Shown here: piece by piece, positions 32,757-41,900 of the stretch | Layout: every line of letters starts with the position of its first letter | Numbering within the stretch: the first letter of the stretch is position 1 | Assembly (NCBI GenBank): GCA_037481615.1 | Contig: JBBFLI010000003.1 | Strand: one strand, 5' to 3' | Length of the DNA stretch: 64,000 nt | Source of the DNA: SpSt-501 sp037481615 | Lineage (GTDB): Bacteria; Desulfobacterota; Desulfobacteria; Desulfobacterales; SpSt-501 | Notes under the pieces: generated by a model | Databases searched by the model: none | The model's input: only the letters and a program-made list of their open reading frames with translations | What the model was told of the DNA's origin: nothing | Program-made: the position numbers and the translations under genes

Positions 32757-34331
32757 ATGGTCATCACGTTCTACGGTGCGGTCCGCGAGGTCACGGGGTC
32801 GATGCACCTCGTCACGGCCGGCGAGGAGCGCATTCTCCTCGACTGCGGACTCTTCCAGGGAAGGCGCCGCGAGGCGGCCGAGAAAAACCGCGTGCTGCCC
32901 TTCGACCCGGCCCTCGTCGGCGCGGTCGTGCTCTCCCATGCCCACGCCGACCACTCGGGAAGGCTTCCGCTCCTCGTGCGCGGCGGGTACGCCGGCCCGG
33001 TCTTCTGCACCCCGCCGACGAAGTCGGCCTGCGACTACCTTCTGCCCGATGCGGCGAGCATCCAGCAGTCCGACGCCGACTACCTGAACTACAAGACCCT
33101 GCGCGCGGCGCTGCTTCACGCCGGCCGGCAGGTGCCCGGCGGCCCCCCGCCGCCGGAGGCGGCGGCCGTGAAGCGGATGCTCAAACGAAACGGGCACGAA
33201 CTCGACGTCGGGCGCATCCGCGCGCTGCTGGCCGAGCTGCGGCTCGAGGCCGTCGAGCCGCTCTTCACACACGCCGATGCGGAAAACGCCCTCGCCGCCT
33301 TCACCCCGCGGCCCTATCGCGAGCCTTTCGCCCTGGGGGGCGAGGTCCGCTGCACCCTCTACGAGGCGGGCCACATCCTCGGCTCGGCGATCGCCGTGAT
33401 CACCGCGCGGGAAAACGGGGTCGTCCGCCGGATCGGCTTTACGGGCGATCTCGGTCGTTTCGGAAAACCGGTCTACAACGACCCCGAACTCGTCTTCCCC
33501 GCAGACGAGCGGGATCTCGATCTCTTGATTCTCGAGAGCACCTACGGCGACCGGGTCCACGAGCCAATCGCCGACCTGAAGGGCCGTCTCGCCCAGATCG
33601 CCGCCGAGACCTTCGCCCGCGGCGGGACGCTGCTGATCCCGGCCTTCGCTTTCGGCCGCACCCAGGTGCTGCTCTACGTCCTGCACGAGCTCTTCGAGGA
33701 GAGGCGCCTCCCCCGCGTCCCGGTCTTCGTGGACAGCCCGCTCGCGGCCAACCTCACGCGGGTCTTCGGCGCCCACCCCGAAGCCTACGACGAGGCGGCG
33801 CGAAACGATTTCCTCGCTCGGGGCAAGAACCCTTTCCGCTTCGAGACGCTGCGGCTGGTCGAGTCCGTCGCCGAATCGATGGCGCTCAACCGCGAGGACC
33901 GGCCCCAGATCGTGATCGCCGCCTCGGGCATGTGCGAGGCAGGCCGGATCCTGCACCACCTGCGCTTCAAGATCCACGACCCGAAACACACGATCCTGAT
34001 CGTGGGCTTCATGGCCAAAAACACGCTAGGCCGGCGCATCGAGGAACTGGGCCTGGAGTACGAGCGGGCCGGACGCCGCGGCCCGGAGCCGGTGGTGCGC
34101 TTTCTCAACAAGGACTACCCCCTGCGTGCGCGCGTGGTGAAGCTCGACGGGTTCAGCGGTCACGCCGACCGCGAGGAGATCCGCCGCTTTCTCCGAGAGG
34201 CGAACCTGCGCATCGGGCGGATCGCCCTCGTGCACGGCGAGGAGGAGCAGGCGCTCGCCCTCGAGCGGACCCTCCGGGCGGACGGGCACGCGGTCTCGGT
34301 TCCGCGCCAGGGGGAGACGCTGCGGATCTGA
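32757..34331 (+). CDS. MBL-fold/beta-CASP RNA-processing nuclease
   Basis: 524-residue metallo-beta-lactamase/beta-CASP protein of the YSH1-CPSF73-like group. The zinc motif SHAHADHSG (about residues 61-69) and later His/Asp ligands in YEAGHILGSA and FTGDLGRFG are present; the beta-CASP insert runs about 230-430 with IPAFAFGRTQVLLY, DSPLAANLTRVF and IAASGMCEAGRILHHL; the RMMBL end has LDGFSGHADREEI and LVHGEEEQA. Expected to be an RNA endo/exonuclease in the cytoplasm. GGAAGG precedes the start. It has its own promoter and is followed by a long hairpin, then an MFS gene. Confidence 0.88.
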   Translation: MVITFYGAVREVTGSMHLVTAGEERILLDCGLFQGRRREAAEKNRVLPFDPALVGAVVLSHAHADHSGRLPLLVRGGYAGPVFCTPPTKSACDYLLPDAASIQQSDADYLNYKTLRAALLHAGRQVPGGPPPPEAAAVKRMLKRNGHELDVGRIRALLAELRLEAVEPLFTHADAENALAAFTPRPYREPFALGGEVRCTLYEAGHILGSAIAVITARENGVVRRIGFTGDLGRFGKPVYNDPELVFPADERDLDLLILESTYGDRVHEPIADLKGRLAQIAAETFARGGTLLIPAFAFGRTQVLLYVLHELFEERRLPRVPVFVDSPLAANLTRVFGAHPEAYDEAARNDFLARGKNPFRFETLRLVESVAESMALNREDRPQIVIAASGMCEAGRILHHLRFKIHDPKHTILIVGFMAKNTLGRRIEELGLEYERAGRRGPEPVVRFLNKDYPLRARVVKLDGFSGHADREEIRRFLREANLRIGRIALVHGEEEQALALERTLRADGHAVSVPRQGETLRI

Positions 34332-34333
34332 AG

Positions 34334-34393
34334 CCGCTGCGGCGCCCCTTCCCCGCGCGGAGGGGGAAAGCGCCCCGCATTCCCCCGCAGCGG
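34334..34393. terminator. Nested hairpin between the MBL and MFS genes
   Basis: CCGCTGCGG (34334-34342) can pair with CCGCAGCGG (34385-34393), enclosing GGCGC/GCGCC and TTCCCC/GGGGAA stems. It follows the MBL stop by three bases and precedes the MFS start by 13. No T-run; termination or attenuation both possible. Confidence 0.4.
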
Positions 34394-34406
34394 ACGGAAT
34401 CGGACC

Positions 34407-35684
34407 ATGAGCCCCCGCGTGAAGACCGTTCTCCTCTCGCCCTCGCCCTGGGCCATCCTGTTCCTGTGCTTCGCCGATCTCTTCGTCAACTACGCCGTCC
34501 GCCTGGGCTACGGGGTGATCCTGCCGGCGATGATCGGCGAACTCGGCCTCGGCCGCACGGGGGCGGGGACGATCTACAACGCCTATCTCTTCGTCTACAT
34601 CGGGGTGGCCCCCCTCGCCGGCTGGTTCACCGACCGCATCGGGGCGCGCCGGGTCATCGCCTGCGGTCTGCTCGTCCTCGGAACGGGCGTGCTCGGAGTC
34701 GGCCGGGCGGATTCCCTTGCGGCGGCGGCCTTCGCCTTCGGCCTGGCCGGGCTCGGGGCGGCGGGGCTGTGGGTCCCGGTCATCACCCTCGTCCAGCGCT
34801 GGTTCGCCCCCGGCCGCCGCGGGCTTGCCCTCGGGCTGCTCTCGACGGGCTACGGGCTGGGTTTCGCCGCCTCGGGGGTCGTCTTCCCGCCGCTCATGGA
34901 ACTCACCTCCTGGCGGACGGCCTGGACCCTTCTGGGGGCGGCCGCCCTGCTGCTCGGGGTGCCGAACGGGCTCCTGCTGCGGAGCGACCCCTCCGCCTGC
35001 GGCCGCAGGCCGTGGGGCGAGGCCGCCGGCGCGCCGACGGCCTCCGCCCCGGCGGCCGGCCGGGGCGTCCGTCCGGCGGAGGTCTTGCGCATGCCGGTTT
35101 TCTGGCGGATCGGGGCCTCCTACGCCTTGCTCTCCTTCGGGCTCTACGGGCTGACGACCTTTCTCGTGGATTTCGCCGCCGGGCGGCCGGGGGTCTCCCT
35201 CGAGCGCGCGGGCCTGCTGGCGACGGTCCACGGACTGTTCCAGGTCGCCGGCGTGCTCATCCTGCTTCCGGCATCGGACCGCTTCGGCCGCCGCAACACG
35301 ATCCTCGCCTCCAACCTCGCGGTCGCGCTCGTGCTCGGGCGGCTCGCCGCCGGCTCACCCGCCTGGGCCGAGCTCTGCGCCCTGACCGCCCTCTTCGCCG
35401 CCTGCTACGGGGCGACGTTCCCGATCTACGGGGCTTGTGCCGGGGATTACTTCCCGCGGGAAGCGATGGGCACCGTGGCGGGGCTGTGGACGCCGTTCTA
35501 CGGCGCGGGCGCCATCCTCACCCACTGGGTGACGGGGATGCTGCGCGACCAGACTGGATCCTACGCGCTCGCTTTCGGGATCGGCGCGGGCTGCGCCGCC
35601 GCGGCCGCGCTCCTCATGGCCGGGGTCCCCCGCCAAGCCGCCCCCTGCGCCCTCCGCGCCTGTCGAGCAGGAGATCCGTCATGA
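34407..35684 (+). CDS. Major facilitator superfamily transporter
   Basis: 425-residue secondary transporter with 12 predicted helices in two halves. The MFS signature after helix 2 is GWFTDRIGARRVIACGLL, and RFGRRNTILAS marks the equivalent second-half loop. It resembles the organic-anion/oxalate-formate-like MFS branch (GYGVILPAMIGELGLGRTGAG), but the substrate cannot be read from sequence. The stop overlaps the DUF1786 start (ATGA), suggesting transporter and enzyme work together, with a MaoC gene 63 bases further on. Confidence 0.85.
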   Translation: MSPRVKTVLLSPSPWAILFLCFADLFVNYAVRLGYGVILPAMIGELGLGRTGAGTIYNAYLFVYIGVAPLAGWFTDRIGARRVIACGLLVLGTGVLGVGRADSLAAAAFAFGLAGLGAAGLWVPVITLVQRWFAPGRRGLALGLLSTGYGLGFAASGVVFPPLMELTSWRTAWTLLGAAALLLGVPNGLLLRSDPSACGRRPWGEAAGAPTASAPAAGRGVRPAEVLRMPVFWRIGASYALLSFGLYGLTTFLVDFAAGRPGVSLERAGLLATVHGLFQVAGVLILLPASDRFGRRNTILASNLAVALVLGRLAAGSPAWAELCALTALFAACYGATFPIYGACAGDYFPREAMGTVAGLWTPFYGAGAILTHWVTGMLRDQTGSYALAFGIGAGCAAAAALLMAGVPRQAAPCALRACRAGDPS

Positions 35685-36757
35685 GCCGCATTCTCTGCCT
35701 GGACGTCGGCGCGGGGACCCTCGACATCCTCTGGGTCGACACCGAGCGCGAGCCGCCGCTCAAGGCCGTCGTCGCCTCCCCCGTCCGCACGATCGCCGAG
35801 CGGGCCGAGCGCCTGCCGGGGGATCTGCTGGTCACCGGCGGCGAGATGGGCGGCGGCCCGGTGACCGAGGTCCTGCGGCGGCGCGCCGCATCCCACCGCG
35901 TCCGGATCACGCGCGAGGCGGCGGCCACGTTGCACCACGACCCGCAGGTCGTGCACGGCTGGGGTCTCGAGGTGATCGACGCCGCAGAGGCGGAGTCCCT
36001 GCGCCGCGGGCGATCGGTGTCCCATCTCGTGCTCGCGGACATCGAGGTCGAGCGGATCCGGCGGATCGTCGAGGGCTTCGGCGTTCCCTTCGCCTTCGAT
36101 TTCGTGGCCCTCTGCCTGCAGGACCACGGCGTTCCCCCGGCGGGGGCCTCGCATCTCGACTTCCGCCACCGCCTCTACCGCGCGCCCCTCGAAGCGGGGC
36201 GTCCCCTCCACGAGCTTCTCTGGCGGCCCGGGGAGGTCCCCACGGCCCTGAACCGTCTGCGAACCGCCGTGGAGGACGCTCGGCGCATCCCCGCCGAACA
36301 GGTGTACGCGATGGACAGCGGGCTGGCCGCCGTCGCGGGCGCCGCGCTCGATCCCCGCGCGCCCCTCGACCGGCCGTTTCTGGTTCTCGATATCGCGACC
36401 TCGCACACGGTGTGCGCGGCGCGGGAAAGGGAAGAGCTCTGCGCGCTCGTGGAGATCCACACGCGGGATCTCGCCCCGGCGCGGCTCGAGGAGCTCATCC
36501 GGCGCACGGCGGCCGGCGATCTCGACCACGACGGCGTGGTCGCCCAGGGAGGGCACGGGGCCTATCTGCGGCGCGCGGCGGGCGAAGCGGCCCTCGGGTG
36601 CATCCTGGCGACCGGGCCGAAGCGCAGGCTCGCCGCCGGCATCCGATTCCCCGTGCTCTGGGGGGCTCCTTTCGGGGACAATCTCATGACCGGTTGCGCG
36701 GGGCTGCTCGACTGCCTTTGCCGGCGGGAAGGGCTTCCCCCGATCCGGATCCTCTGA
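35681..36757 (+). CDS. DUF1786-family protein
   Basis: 358 residues, resembling the DUF1786 family (sometimes mislabelled pyruvate-formate-lyase activator). The N-terminus ILCLDVGAGTLDILWVDT looks like an actin/HSP70-type phosphate-binding loop, and LVLDIATSHTVCAA gives a second such strand, so an ASKHA-like ATPase fold is plausible. GDLDHDGVVAQGGHGAY and FGDNLMTGCAGLLDCLCR close the protein. No radical SAM Cys motif is present. It is coupled by ATGA to the MFS gene upstream. Function unknown; DUF1786 genes are mainly known from methanogens and deltaproteobacteria. Confidence 0.72.
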   Translation: MSRILCLDVGAGTLDILWVDTEREPPLKAVVASPVRTIAERAERLPGDLLVTGGEMGGGPVTEVLRRRAASHRVRITREAAATLHHDPQVVHGWGLEVIDAAEAESLRRGRSVSHLVLADIEVERIRRIVEGFGVPFAFDFVALCLQDHGVPPAGASHLDFRHRLYRAPLEAGRPLHELLWRPGEVPTALNRLRTAVEDARRIPAEQVYAMDSGLAAVAGAALDPRAPLDRPFLVLDIATSHTVCAAREREELCALVEIHTRDLAPARLEELIRRTAAGDLDHDGVVAQGGHGAYLRRAAGEAALGCILATGPKRRLAAGIRFPVLWGAPFGDNLMTGCAGLLDCLCRREGLPPIRIL

Positions 36758-36819
36758 GGGATCCGCCGGGGGCGCGCGCCGGCGCGGGAACGCGAGGGCG
36801 GGAAAGGGGGGGAGGCCAC

Positions 36820-37314
36820 ATGGGCGTTTCTCTCCGGCAGGCCGCCGCGCGCGGCCTCCAGGTCGGCGACCGGTTCCGGATCCGCCGGGCCTTCACCGAG
36901 GAGGAGACCCGGGCTTTCGGGGACCTCACGCGGGACTACAACCCCGTGCATTACGATCCCCGCTGGTGCGAGGCCAAAGGGTTTCGCGGCCTGATCGCCC
37001 ACGGGTTGCTTGCGGGGTCCATGATCTGCGAGTTCGGCGGCCAAGTGGGGTGGCTGGCGAGCGCGATGAGTTTCCGTTTCCTCAAGCCGGTCTATTTCGG
37101 CGAAAGCCTCTGCTGCACGATCACGATCACGCGGCTGGAGGAAGACGGGCGGGCCGAGGCCGAGGCGGAGTGGACGAACCCCGCAGGCGAACGGGTTCTT
37201 GCCGCCCACATGAAGGGGCGCCTTCCCCGAGGGCCGGAACGGGAGCTCCTCGCGCGGATGATCGCGGAGGGGGACCCCGGCAACCCCCTGCGCGATCGGC
37301 AAGCGCCAAAGTAG
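36820..37314 (+). CDS. MaoC-like (R)-specific enoyl-CoA hydratase family protein
   Basis: 164-residue hot-dog fold protein. The MaoC/PhaJ catalytic motif is visible as FGDLTRDYNPVHYDP (Asp and His about residues 39-47), followed by FRGLIAHGLLAGSMICE. It would hydrate a 2-enoyl-CoA to (R)-3-hydroxyacyl-CoA or have a related role. GGGGGAGG precedes ATG 36820. It is the last gene of the MFS-DUF1786-MaoC row and is convergent with the small lipoprotein gene. Confidence 0.83.
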   Translation: MGVSLRQAAARGLQVGDRFRIRRAFTEEETRAFGDLTRDYNPVHYDPRWCEAKGFRGLIAHGLLAGSMICEFGGQVGWLASAMSFRFLKPVYFGESLCCTITITRLEEDGRAEAEAEWTNPAGERVLAAHMKGRLPRGPERELLARMIAEGDPGNPLRDRQAPK

Positions 37315-37327
37315 AGCGGGGGATCGC

Positions 37328-37717
37328 TCAGCGCAGCACGGCGCGGATCACGCCTTCGCGGAAGAGGATCCGGCTCGAGCGCGGCGGCCCCGCGGAGGCC
37401 TTTTTCCGGGTGACGAGCACGGACTCCCAGACGGCGTCTCCTTTCGCCAGCCCCTGTTCGGGGAGATCCTGCTCGAGAACCCGCAGCTGCGGGGGGGCTA
37501 TCGAGAGGATCTCCACGCTGTCGGGATCGGCCTCGTGCACCCGCAGCCAGGTGAGGATGCGGGATTCGTAGTCCGCGGGAAAGGCCCCCGCGATCGCCTC
37601 GCCTGCGGGCGCTCCCGGCGGCGAGGGCGGCGGGGCGGTCGCCGCGCAGGCGACCCCGACCAGAGCGGCCGCGAGCGCGAACCCCCTCCGGACGTACACC
37701 CATCGGATCCACTTCAT
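37328..37717 (-). CDS. Small putative lipoprotein
   Basis: 129 residues; not recognised. An Arg-rich start and hydrophobic stretch end in VGVAC (about residue 24), a probable but non-ideal lipobox, followed by a Pro/Ala-rich linker. The rest is a small alpha/beta domain with ESRILTWLRVHEADPDSVEIL and a final ILFREGVIRAVLR. It follows the radical SAM gene by 28 bases on the same strand and could be the last gene of the hut-type operon, though no functional link is evident. Confidence 0.68.
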   Translation of the reverse strand: MKWIRWVYVRRGFALAAALVGVACAATAPPPSPPGAPAGEAIAGAFPADYESRILTWLRVHEADPDSVEILSIAPPQLRVLEQDLPEQGLAKGDAVWESVLVTRKKASAGPPRSSRILFREGVIRAVLR

Positions 37718-37745
37718 GTGCGGCTCCCTTCGCCCGCCGGGTCGT

Positions 37746-38738
37746 TCACGGCGGGCAGGTTTCGGGCTGGCCCGTCAGGGCTTCCTCCTTGCGGGATTGG
37801 AAATCGATCACGAAGGACTCGTCCAGGCGCTCGGCCTCCTGCAGAAAGCCCGAAAATCCGGCCTGGAGCAGAGCCCGGCGGCTCTCCGCGTATTCCGCGG
37901 GGTCGAGGCGTCGGGCGATCTCCGGATGGTCGCCCGCGCGGTAGAGGGGCCGATACTGGGCCATCCAGCTCACCGTCAGATCGTCGGGATCGAAGGTGGT
38001 CGCAAGAAAAGAAAGCACCGCGTCGCTCGCCGCCCGGTTCTCCGGAAGCACGAGGTGACGGAGGATGAGGCCGCGGCGGGCGATCCCTTCGTCGTCCAGG
38101 CGCAGGGGGCCGACCTGGCGGAACATCCGGCGCACGGCCGCGCGGTTCACGGCGACGTAATCGGGCGCCCGCGAGTAGCGCGCGGCCGGCCGGTCGTCGC
38201 CGTATTTCATGTCCGGCAGCCACACGTCCACGATGCCGTCGAGGAGGTCGACGATCTCTTCGCGCTCGTAGCCCCCGCAGTTGTAGACGATGGGGAGCCG
38301 CAGGCCCTGCCGCGCCGCCTGCTGCAGGGCGGGGAGGATCCAGGGCAGGAAATGGGTCGCCGTGACCAGGTTGATGTTGTGGCAGCCCCGCGCCTGGAGC
38401 CCGAGGAGCTTGCGGGCGAACTCCTCCGTGCCGTAGGGGCGCCCCTCCCCCTCGTGGGAGAGCTGCCAGTTCTGGCAGAAGGCGCACCTCAGCGTACAGT
38501 GGGTGAAGAAGACCGTGCCCGAACCCCGCGTGCCGGAAATCGGCGGCTCCTCGCCGTGGTGGGGGAAGAGGCTGGAAATCACCAGCCCCGCCGGTGCGCC
38601 GCAGAACCCCCGCTCACCCGCCAGGCGGTCGACGCCGCAGCGGCGCGGGCAGAGCGCACAGCGGCGGGCGAGCCGCTCGAGGCCGGCGGCGCGCTCCGCC
38701 CACTCGGCATCGCTCAGGTAGGTGTAGGAGGCTTCCAT
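37746..38738 (-). CDS. Radical SAM protein (PflA/COG1313-like)
   Basis: 330-residue radical SAM enzyme. The cluster motif is CTLRCAFC (Cys81, Cys85, Cys88). An N-terminal Cys group CALCPRRC (27-34) plus FCG (46) suggests an extra metal site, as in the COG1313 uncharacterised radical SAM family. Further motifs: NINLVTATHFLPWIL, VYNCGGYERE, VDVWLPDMKYGDD. It is related to pyruvate-formate-lyase-activating enzymes, but there is no glycyl-radical enzyme nearby. Its start overlaps the end of fchA by 25 bases, so it is coupled to the histidine-degradation operon. Target unknown. Confidence 0.8.
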   Translation of the reverse strand: MEASYTYLSDAEWAERAAGLERLARRCALCPRRCGVDRLAGERGFCGAPAGLVISSLFPHHGEEPPISGTRGSGTVFFTHCTLRCAFCQNWQLSHEGEGRPYGTEEFARKLLGLQARGCHNINLVTATHFLPWILPALQQAARQGLRLPIVYNCGGYEREEIVDLLDGIVDVWLPDMKYGDDRPAARYSRAPDYVAVNRAAVRRMFRQVGPLRLDDEGIARRGLILRHLVLPENRAASDAVLSFLATTFDPDDLTVSWMAQYRPLYRAGDHPEIARRLDPAEYAESRRALLQAGFSGFLQEAERLDESFVIDFQSRKEEALTGQPETCPP

Positions 38739-39400
38739 CCGCCCTTCCCGTCCGAGGCTCGCACCCCCGAGGGCCCCCCGATTCCGGCCGTCCAGGAGGC
38801 GAGGGCTTCGGCTTCCCCGGCGTCGGCGCGGGCTTCGATCCGCGCGGCCGCCGCGATCAGCTCGTCGCGGAGCGAGGCCTGCTCGAGGGCCCGGGCGTTG
38901 ATGCGCACGTTTCCGGCCGCGGCCCGTGCCGCCGCGCGCGCGGCAAACACGCCGGCTGCGCCGTCGGAGGCCGCGTTCGGGTTGCCGCGGGCGATCACCG
39001 CGCCTCCGAGCTCGAGGAGCTCGACGGCCGCCTGCGCCACCCCGAGGGGCACTTCCGCCGCATGGAGGGTCGCCTGCTGGAGCGCGTGCCGGCGGGCCGC
39101 GTGCTCCTCGGGGGTGCCCTTCGGCAGACGCAGGGCGGCGAGCACCCCGCGGTAGGCGTCGGCGTCGCGTTCGATCTCCTCGGCGAGGCGGCTTCGCAGC
39201 CGTGCGGCTCGCTCCGCGATCGCCTCCATCTCCGCACGCACGGGCTCGAACCCCTTGCGGTCGAGAGTGAGGCGCGCGGTCATTTCGATCAGGGCGGCGG
39301 CGAGCGCCCCGCAGAGCGCGGCCGCGCTGCCGCCTCCCGGAACCGGGTCGGCGCCGGCGGTCCGTTCGAGATAGTTCAGGATCGATTGTTCGGCGAGCAT
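38714..39400 (-). CDS. fchA: Formimidoyltetrahydrofolate cyclodeaminase
   Basis: 228 residues; converts 5-formimino-THF to 5,10-methenyl-THF and ammonia. The N-terminal PVPGGGSAAALCGALAAALIEM motif (split here, residues 19 to about 40) is the family signature, and FEPVRAEMEAI, ELGGAVIARGNPNAASDG follow. The gene is the stand-alone form, not the fused mammalian FTCD. It overlaps hutI by 25 bases and the radical SAM gene by 25 bases. It acts directly after the FtcD product two genes upstream in the histidine pathway. Confidence 0.9.
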   Translation of the reverse strand: MLAEQSILNYLERTAGADPVPGGGSAAALCGALAAALIEMTARLTLDRKGFEPVRAEMEAIAERAARLRSRLAEEIERDADAYRGVLAALRLPKGTPEEHAARRHALQQATLHAAEVPLGVAQAAVELLELGGAVIARGNPNAASDGAAGVFAARAAARAAAGNVRINARALEQASLRDELIAAAARIEARADAGEAEALASWTAGIGGPSGVRASDGKGGWKPPTPT

Positions 39401-40716
39401 GCACTTCCTCCGGGGTTTCGTTTGTCGAAGACGATCACCCCCCGCTTCACGACCCGCTCCACGAGGTTGACCCCGAGGCGGTAGGGGAGATGGCGGTGGG
39501 ACGGCGCATTCAGGATGACCAGGTCGCCCTGCTTGCCGACCTCGAGGCTGCCGACGGAGGAGGAAAGCCCGAGGGCGGCTGCAGCGTTGATCGTCAGCGC
39601 GGTCACGATCTCGCCGGCCGTCAGCCCCAGGGCGACGGCGCCCAGGGCGGCGAGCAGCGGGATCGACTCCGAGCAGCAGCTGCCGGGGTTGAAGTCGGTC
39701 GCCAGCGCGACGGCACCGCCGGCCTCGAGAAGGGCCCGCGCCGGGGCGTAGGGCTCCCGCAGGCCGAAGGCGGTCATCGGCAGGAGCACCGCGATCACCC
39801 CCGCCCGCGCGAGGGCCGCGACCCCCGCCGGGGAGACGTGCAGCAGGTGGTCGGCCGATACCGCGCCCAGTTCGGCGGCGATCTCGGCGCCGCCGAGCGC
39901 GCTCATCTCGTCGGCGTGGATCTTCAGGCCCAGCCCGAGGTCGGCCGCCGCCCGGAGGAGCCGGCGGGCGTCGGCGGGGGGGAAGACGCCCGTTTCACAG
40001 AAGACATCGCAGAAGCGGGCAAGCCCGCGGGAGGCCACCTCGGGGAGCACCTCGGCGATCAAGAAATCGATATAGGCGGAAGGACGGCCGCGGAACTCCT
40101 CGGGCACGGCGTGGGCGCCCAGGAAGGTGGGAACCACGTCCACCGGATGCCGACGGTCGAGTTCGCAGGCGACCTCGAGCTGCCGGATCTCGGTTTCCCG
40201 GTCGAGGCCGTAGCCGCTCTTCGCCTCGACGGTCGTCACCCCGTGGGCGAGCATGCTGTCGAGGCGCTCGAGCCCGAGCCGCACGAGCTCCTCGGGCGAG
40301 GCCCGCCGTGTGGCGTGAACCGTGCTCAGGATCCCCCCCCCCCGGCGCAGGATTTCGAGATAGCCCTCGCCGGCGAGCCGCCGGGAGAACTCATCGACCC
40401 GGTCGCCGGCGAAGACGAGATGGGTGTGCGCGTCGATGAACCCGGGGAGAACGCATCGCCCCGCGGCATCGAGGCGGCGAAAGGACCGGCCCGTTTTTCC
40501 CCGGGCGGCGAGCTCGGCCTCGACCCGGTCGGCGGGTCCGACATGGGTGATGCGACCGGCCTCGATCACGAGCCGGGCCCCGGAGAGGACGCCCGGGTCG
40601 GCCATCGCCGCGCCCCGCCGCGCCCCGCCGCCCGCGCAGGTGACGATTTCGGCCGCGTTTTCGACGATCAGGTTTCCGTCCATCGGCCCGTTCCCGCTCG
40701 CGGCCGCCCCGCTCAT
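39376..40716 (-). CDS. hutI: Imidazolonepropionase
   Basis: 446-residue amidohydrolase, third enzyme of histidine degradation: imidazolone-5-propionate to N-formimino-glutamate. Metal ligands lie in DAHTHLVFAGDR (HxH, about 85-90), IHADEMSALGG and HLLHVSP; KSGYGLDRETE is the substrate region and ATDFNPGSCCSES the late Asp motif. The start at 40716 overlaps the ftcD stop (ATGA), slightly upstream of an alternative ATG at 40683. The gene contains an 11-C run at 40333-40343 that reads as Gly codons and could slip. hutU is not in the window. Confidence 0.93.
   Translation of the reverse strand: MSGAAASGNGPMDGNLIVENAAEIVTCAGGGARRGAAMADPGVLSGARLVIEAGRITHVGPADRVEAELAARGKTGRSFRRLDAAGRCVLPGFIDAHTHLVFAGDRVDEFSRRLAGEGYLEILRRGGGILSTVHATRRASPEELVRLGLERLDSMLAHGVTTVEAKSGYGLDRETEIRQLEVACELDRRHPVDVVPTFLGAHAVPEEFRGRPSAYIDFLIAEVLPEVASRGLARFCDVFCETGVFPPADARRLLRAAADLGLGLKIHADEMSALGGAEIAAELGAVSADHLLHVSPAGVAALARAGVIAVLLPMTAFGLREPYAPARALLEAGGAVALATDFNPGSCCSESIPLLAALGAVALGLTAGEIVTALTINAAAALGLSSSVGSLEVGKQGDLVILNAPSHRHLPYRLGVNLVERVVKRGVIVFDKRNPGGSACSPNNRS
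40333..40343. repeat. 11-base C homopolymer within hutI
   Basis: Eleven consecutive C on the plus strand, coding for Gly in the minus-strand hutI frame. Long mononucleotide runs are slippage-prone and could be a phase-variable or error-prone point. Confidence 0.8.
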
Positions 40717-41618
40717 TCGTAGATCCGGCTCTCGAGGACCTGCTCCGCCCGGAAGCCCTCGAGCCGCAGGTAGTAGGCGGCGGCGTCGACGAGGGCGGCG
40801 AGCGGAACGAGGCCCACGATCTCGCTGCCCACGACGGGCACCCCCCAGCGTTCGGCCTCGATGCGCACGAGCTCGAAAGCGCGGTAGACGGCGGTGCGCG
40901 TGTAGTCGGTCAGGTTCATCGAGACCTGGACGATGCCGCGGTCCCGCAGCGCCACCCCGATCGCCTTGCAATAGCGCAGGCCCCCGCCGATGTGCCGCAC
41001 CCGGCGGGCGATCTCCTCGGCCACCTCGAGGCGGTCGCAGCCCAGATTCACGTTGAAGGCGATGAGCGGCATGCGTGCCCCGACCACGGTCGCCCCGGCG
41101 GTGGGGTGGGGCTCGGCGGGGCCGAAATCGGGCTGCCACTCCGGCCGCCGGAGCTTCTCGGCCAGTCCCTCGAACTGCCCCTTGCGGATGTCGGCGAGAT
41201 TGCGGCGGTGGGGGGCCGTCCCCGACTCCTCGTAGAGGAAAACCGGCAGGCGGAAGCGTCGGGCCGCCTCCTCGGCCACCCGGCGGGAGACCGAGACGGC
41301 CTCGACCATGGAGAGGCCCTTCACGGGGATGAAGGGCACGACGTCCACCGCCCCGAGGCGCGGATGCTGGCCGCGGTGGCGACGCAGGTCGATCGCGGCG
41401 ATCGCCGCCTCCATCGCCTCGAGCACGGCCTCGGCGAGCGCCTCGGGCTCGCCGACGACGGTGACCACCGAGCGGTTGTGGTTTTCGTCGCTCTGGCAGT
41501 CGAGGAGCTTGACGCCGGGTCGGCCCCGGAAAGGGGCCGTCAGGCGGTCGATCACGTTCGCGTCGCGGCCCTCGCTGAAATTGGGGACGCACTCGAGAAT
41601 CCGGTTCCATCCGCTCAT
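40713..41618 (-). CDS. ftcD: Glutamate formimidoyltransferase
   Basis: 301 residues; transfers the formimino group of N-formimino-glutamate to tetrahydrofolate, releasing glutamate. Family motifs: ILECVPNFSEGRDANVI at the N-terminus, NRSVVTVVGEPEAL, HPRLGAVDVVPFIPV, and NLTDYTRTAVYRAFE near the C-terminus. The start MSGWNRI at 41618 was chosen because AAGGAG precedes it; a longer form would add 14 residues. It heads the operon ftcD-hutI-fchA-radical SAM, with ATGA coupling to hutI. Confidence 0.93.
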   Translation of the reverse strand: MSGWNRILECVPNFSEGRDANVIDRLTAPFRGRPGVKLLDCQSDENHNRSVVTVVGEPEALAEAVLEAMEAAIAAIDLRRHRGQHPRLGAVDVVPFIPVKGLSMVEAVSVSRRVAEEAARRFRLPVFLYEESGTAPHRRNLADIRKGQFEGLAEKLRRPEWQPDFGPAEPHPTAGATVVGARMPLIAFNVNLGCDRLEVAEEIARRVRHIGGGLRYCKAIGVALRDRGIVQVSMNLTDYTRTAVYRAFELVRIEAERWGVPVVGSEIVGLVPLAALVDAAAYYLRLEGFRAEQVLESRIYE

Positions 41619-41852
41619 GGTCGGAACTCCTTGTCGATCACGGCGGGCGATCGCCTCCACGACCCGAAAGCCGGCGCGTCCCGCGGCGGCGAACCCGCGG
41701 CGTCCGCCCGGCCCGGGGATCCCCGGCCGCCGCCCGCCGGATGCGGCCCCGATGGGGCGTCGACCCCCCGCGCGGGGTGAGGCCCGAGTTCATGCCTTCG
41801 ACCTCGAGTGCCCGCGCGCAGAGGCTCCCGCCAAGAAGGTCGGAGGAATTTG

Positions 41853-41881
41853 ACGGTACCCGGGGGCGGCCGTTTTTGCAA
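41853..41881 (-). promoter_or_regulatory. Weak promoter candidate for the ftcD-hutI-fchA operon
   Basis: Minus strand TTGCAA (41881-41876), 17 bases, TACCGT (41858-41853). The leader would be about 230 bases. Confidence 0.3.
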
Positions 41882-41900
41882 GATCGTGCAGGGGGGGGAC

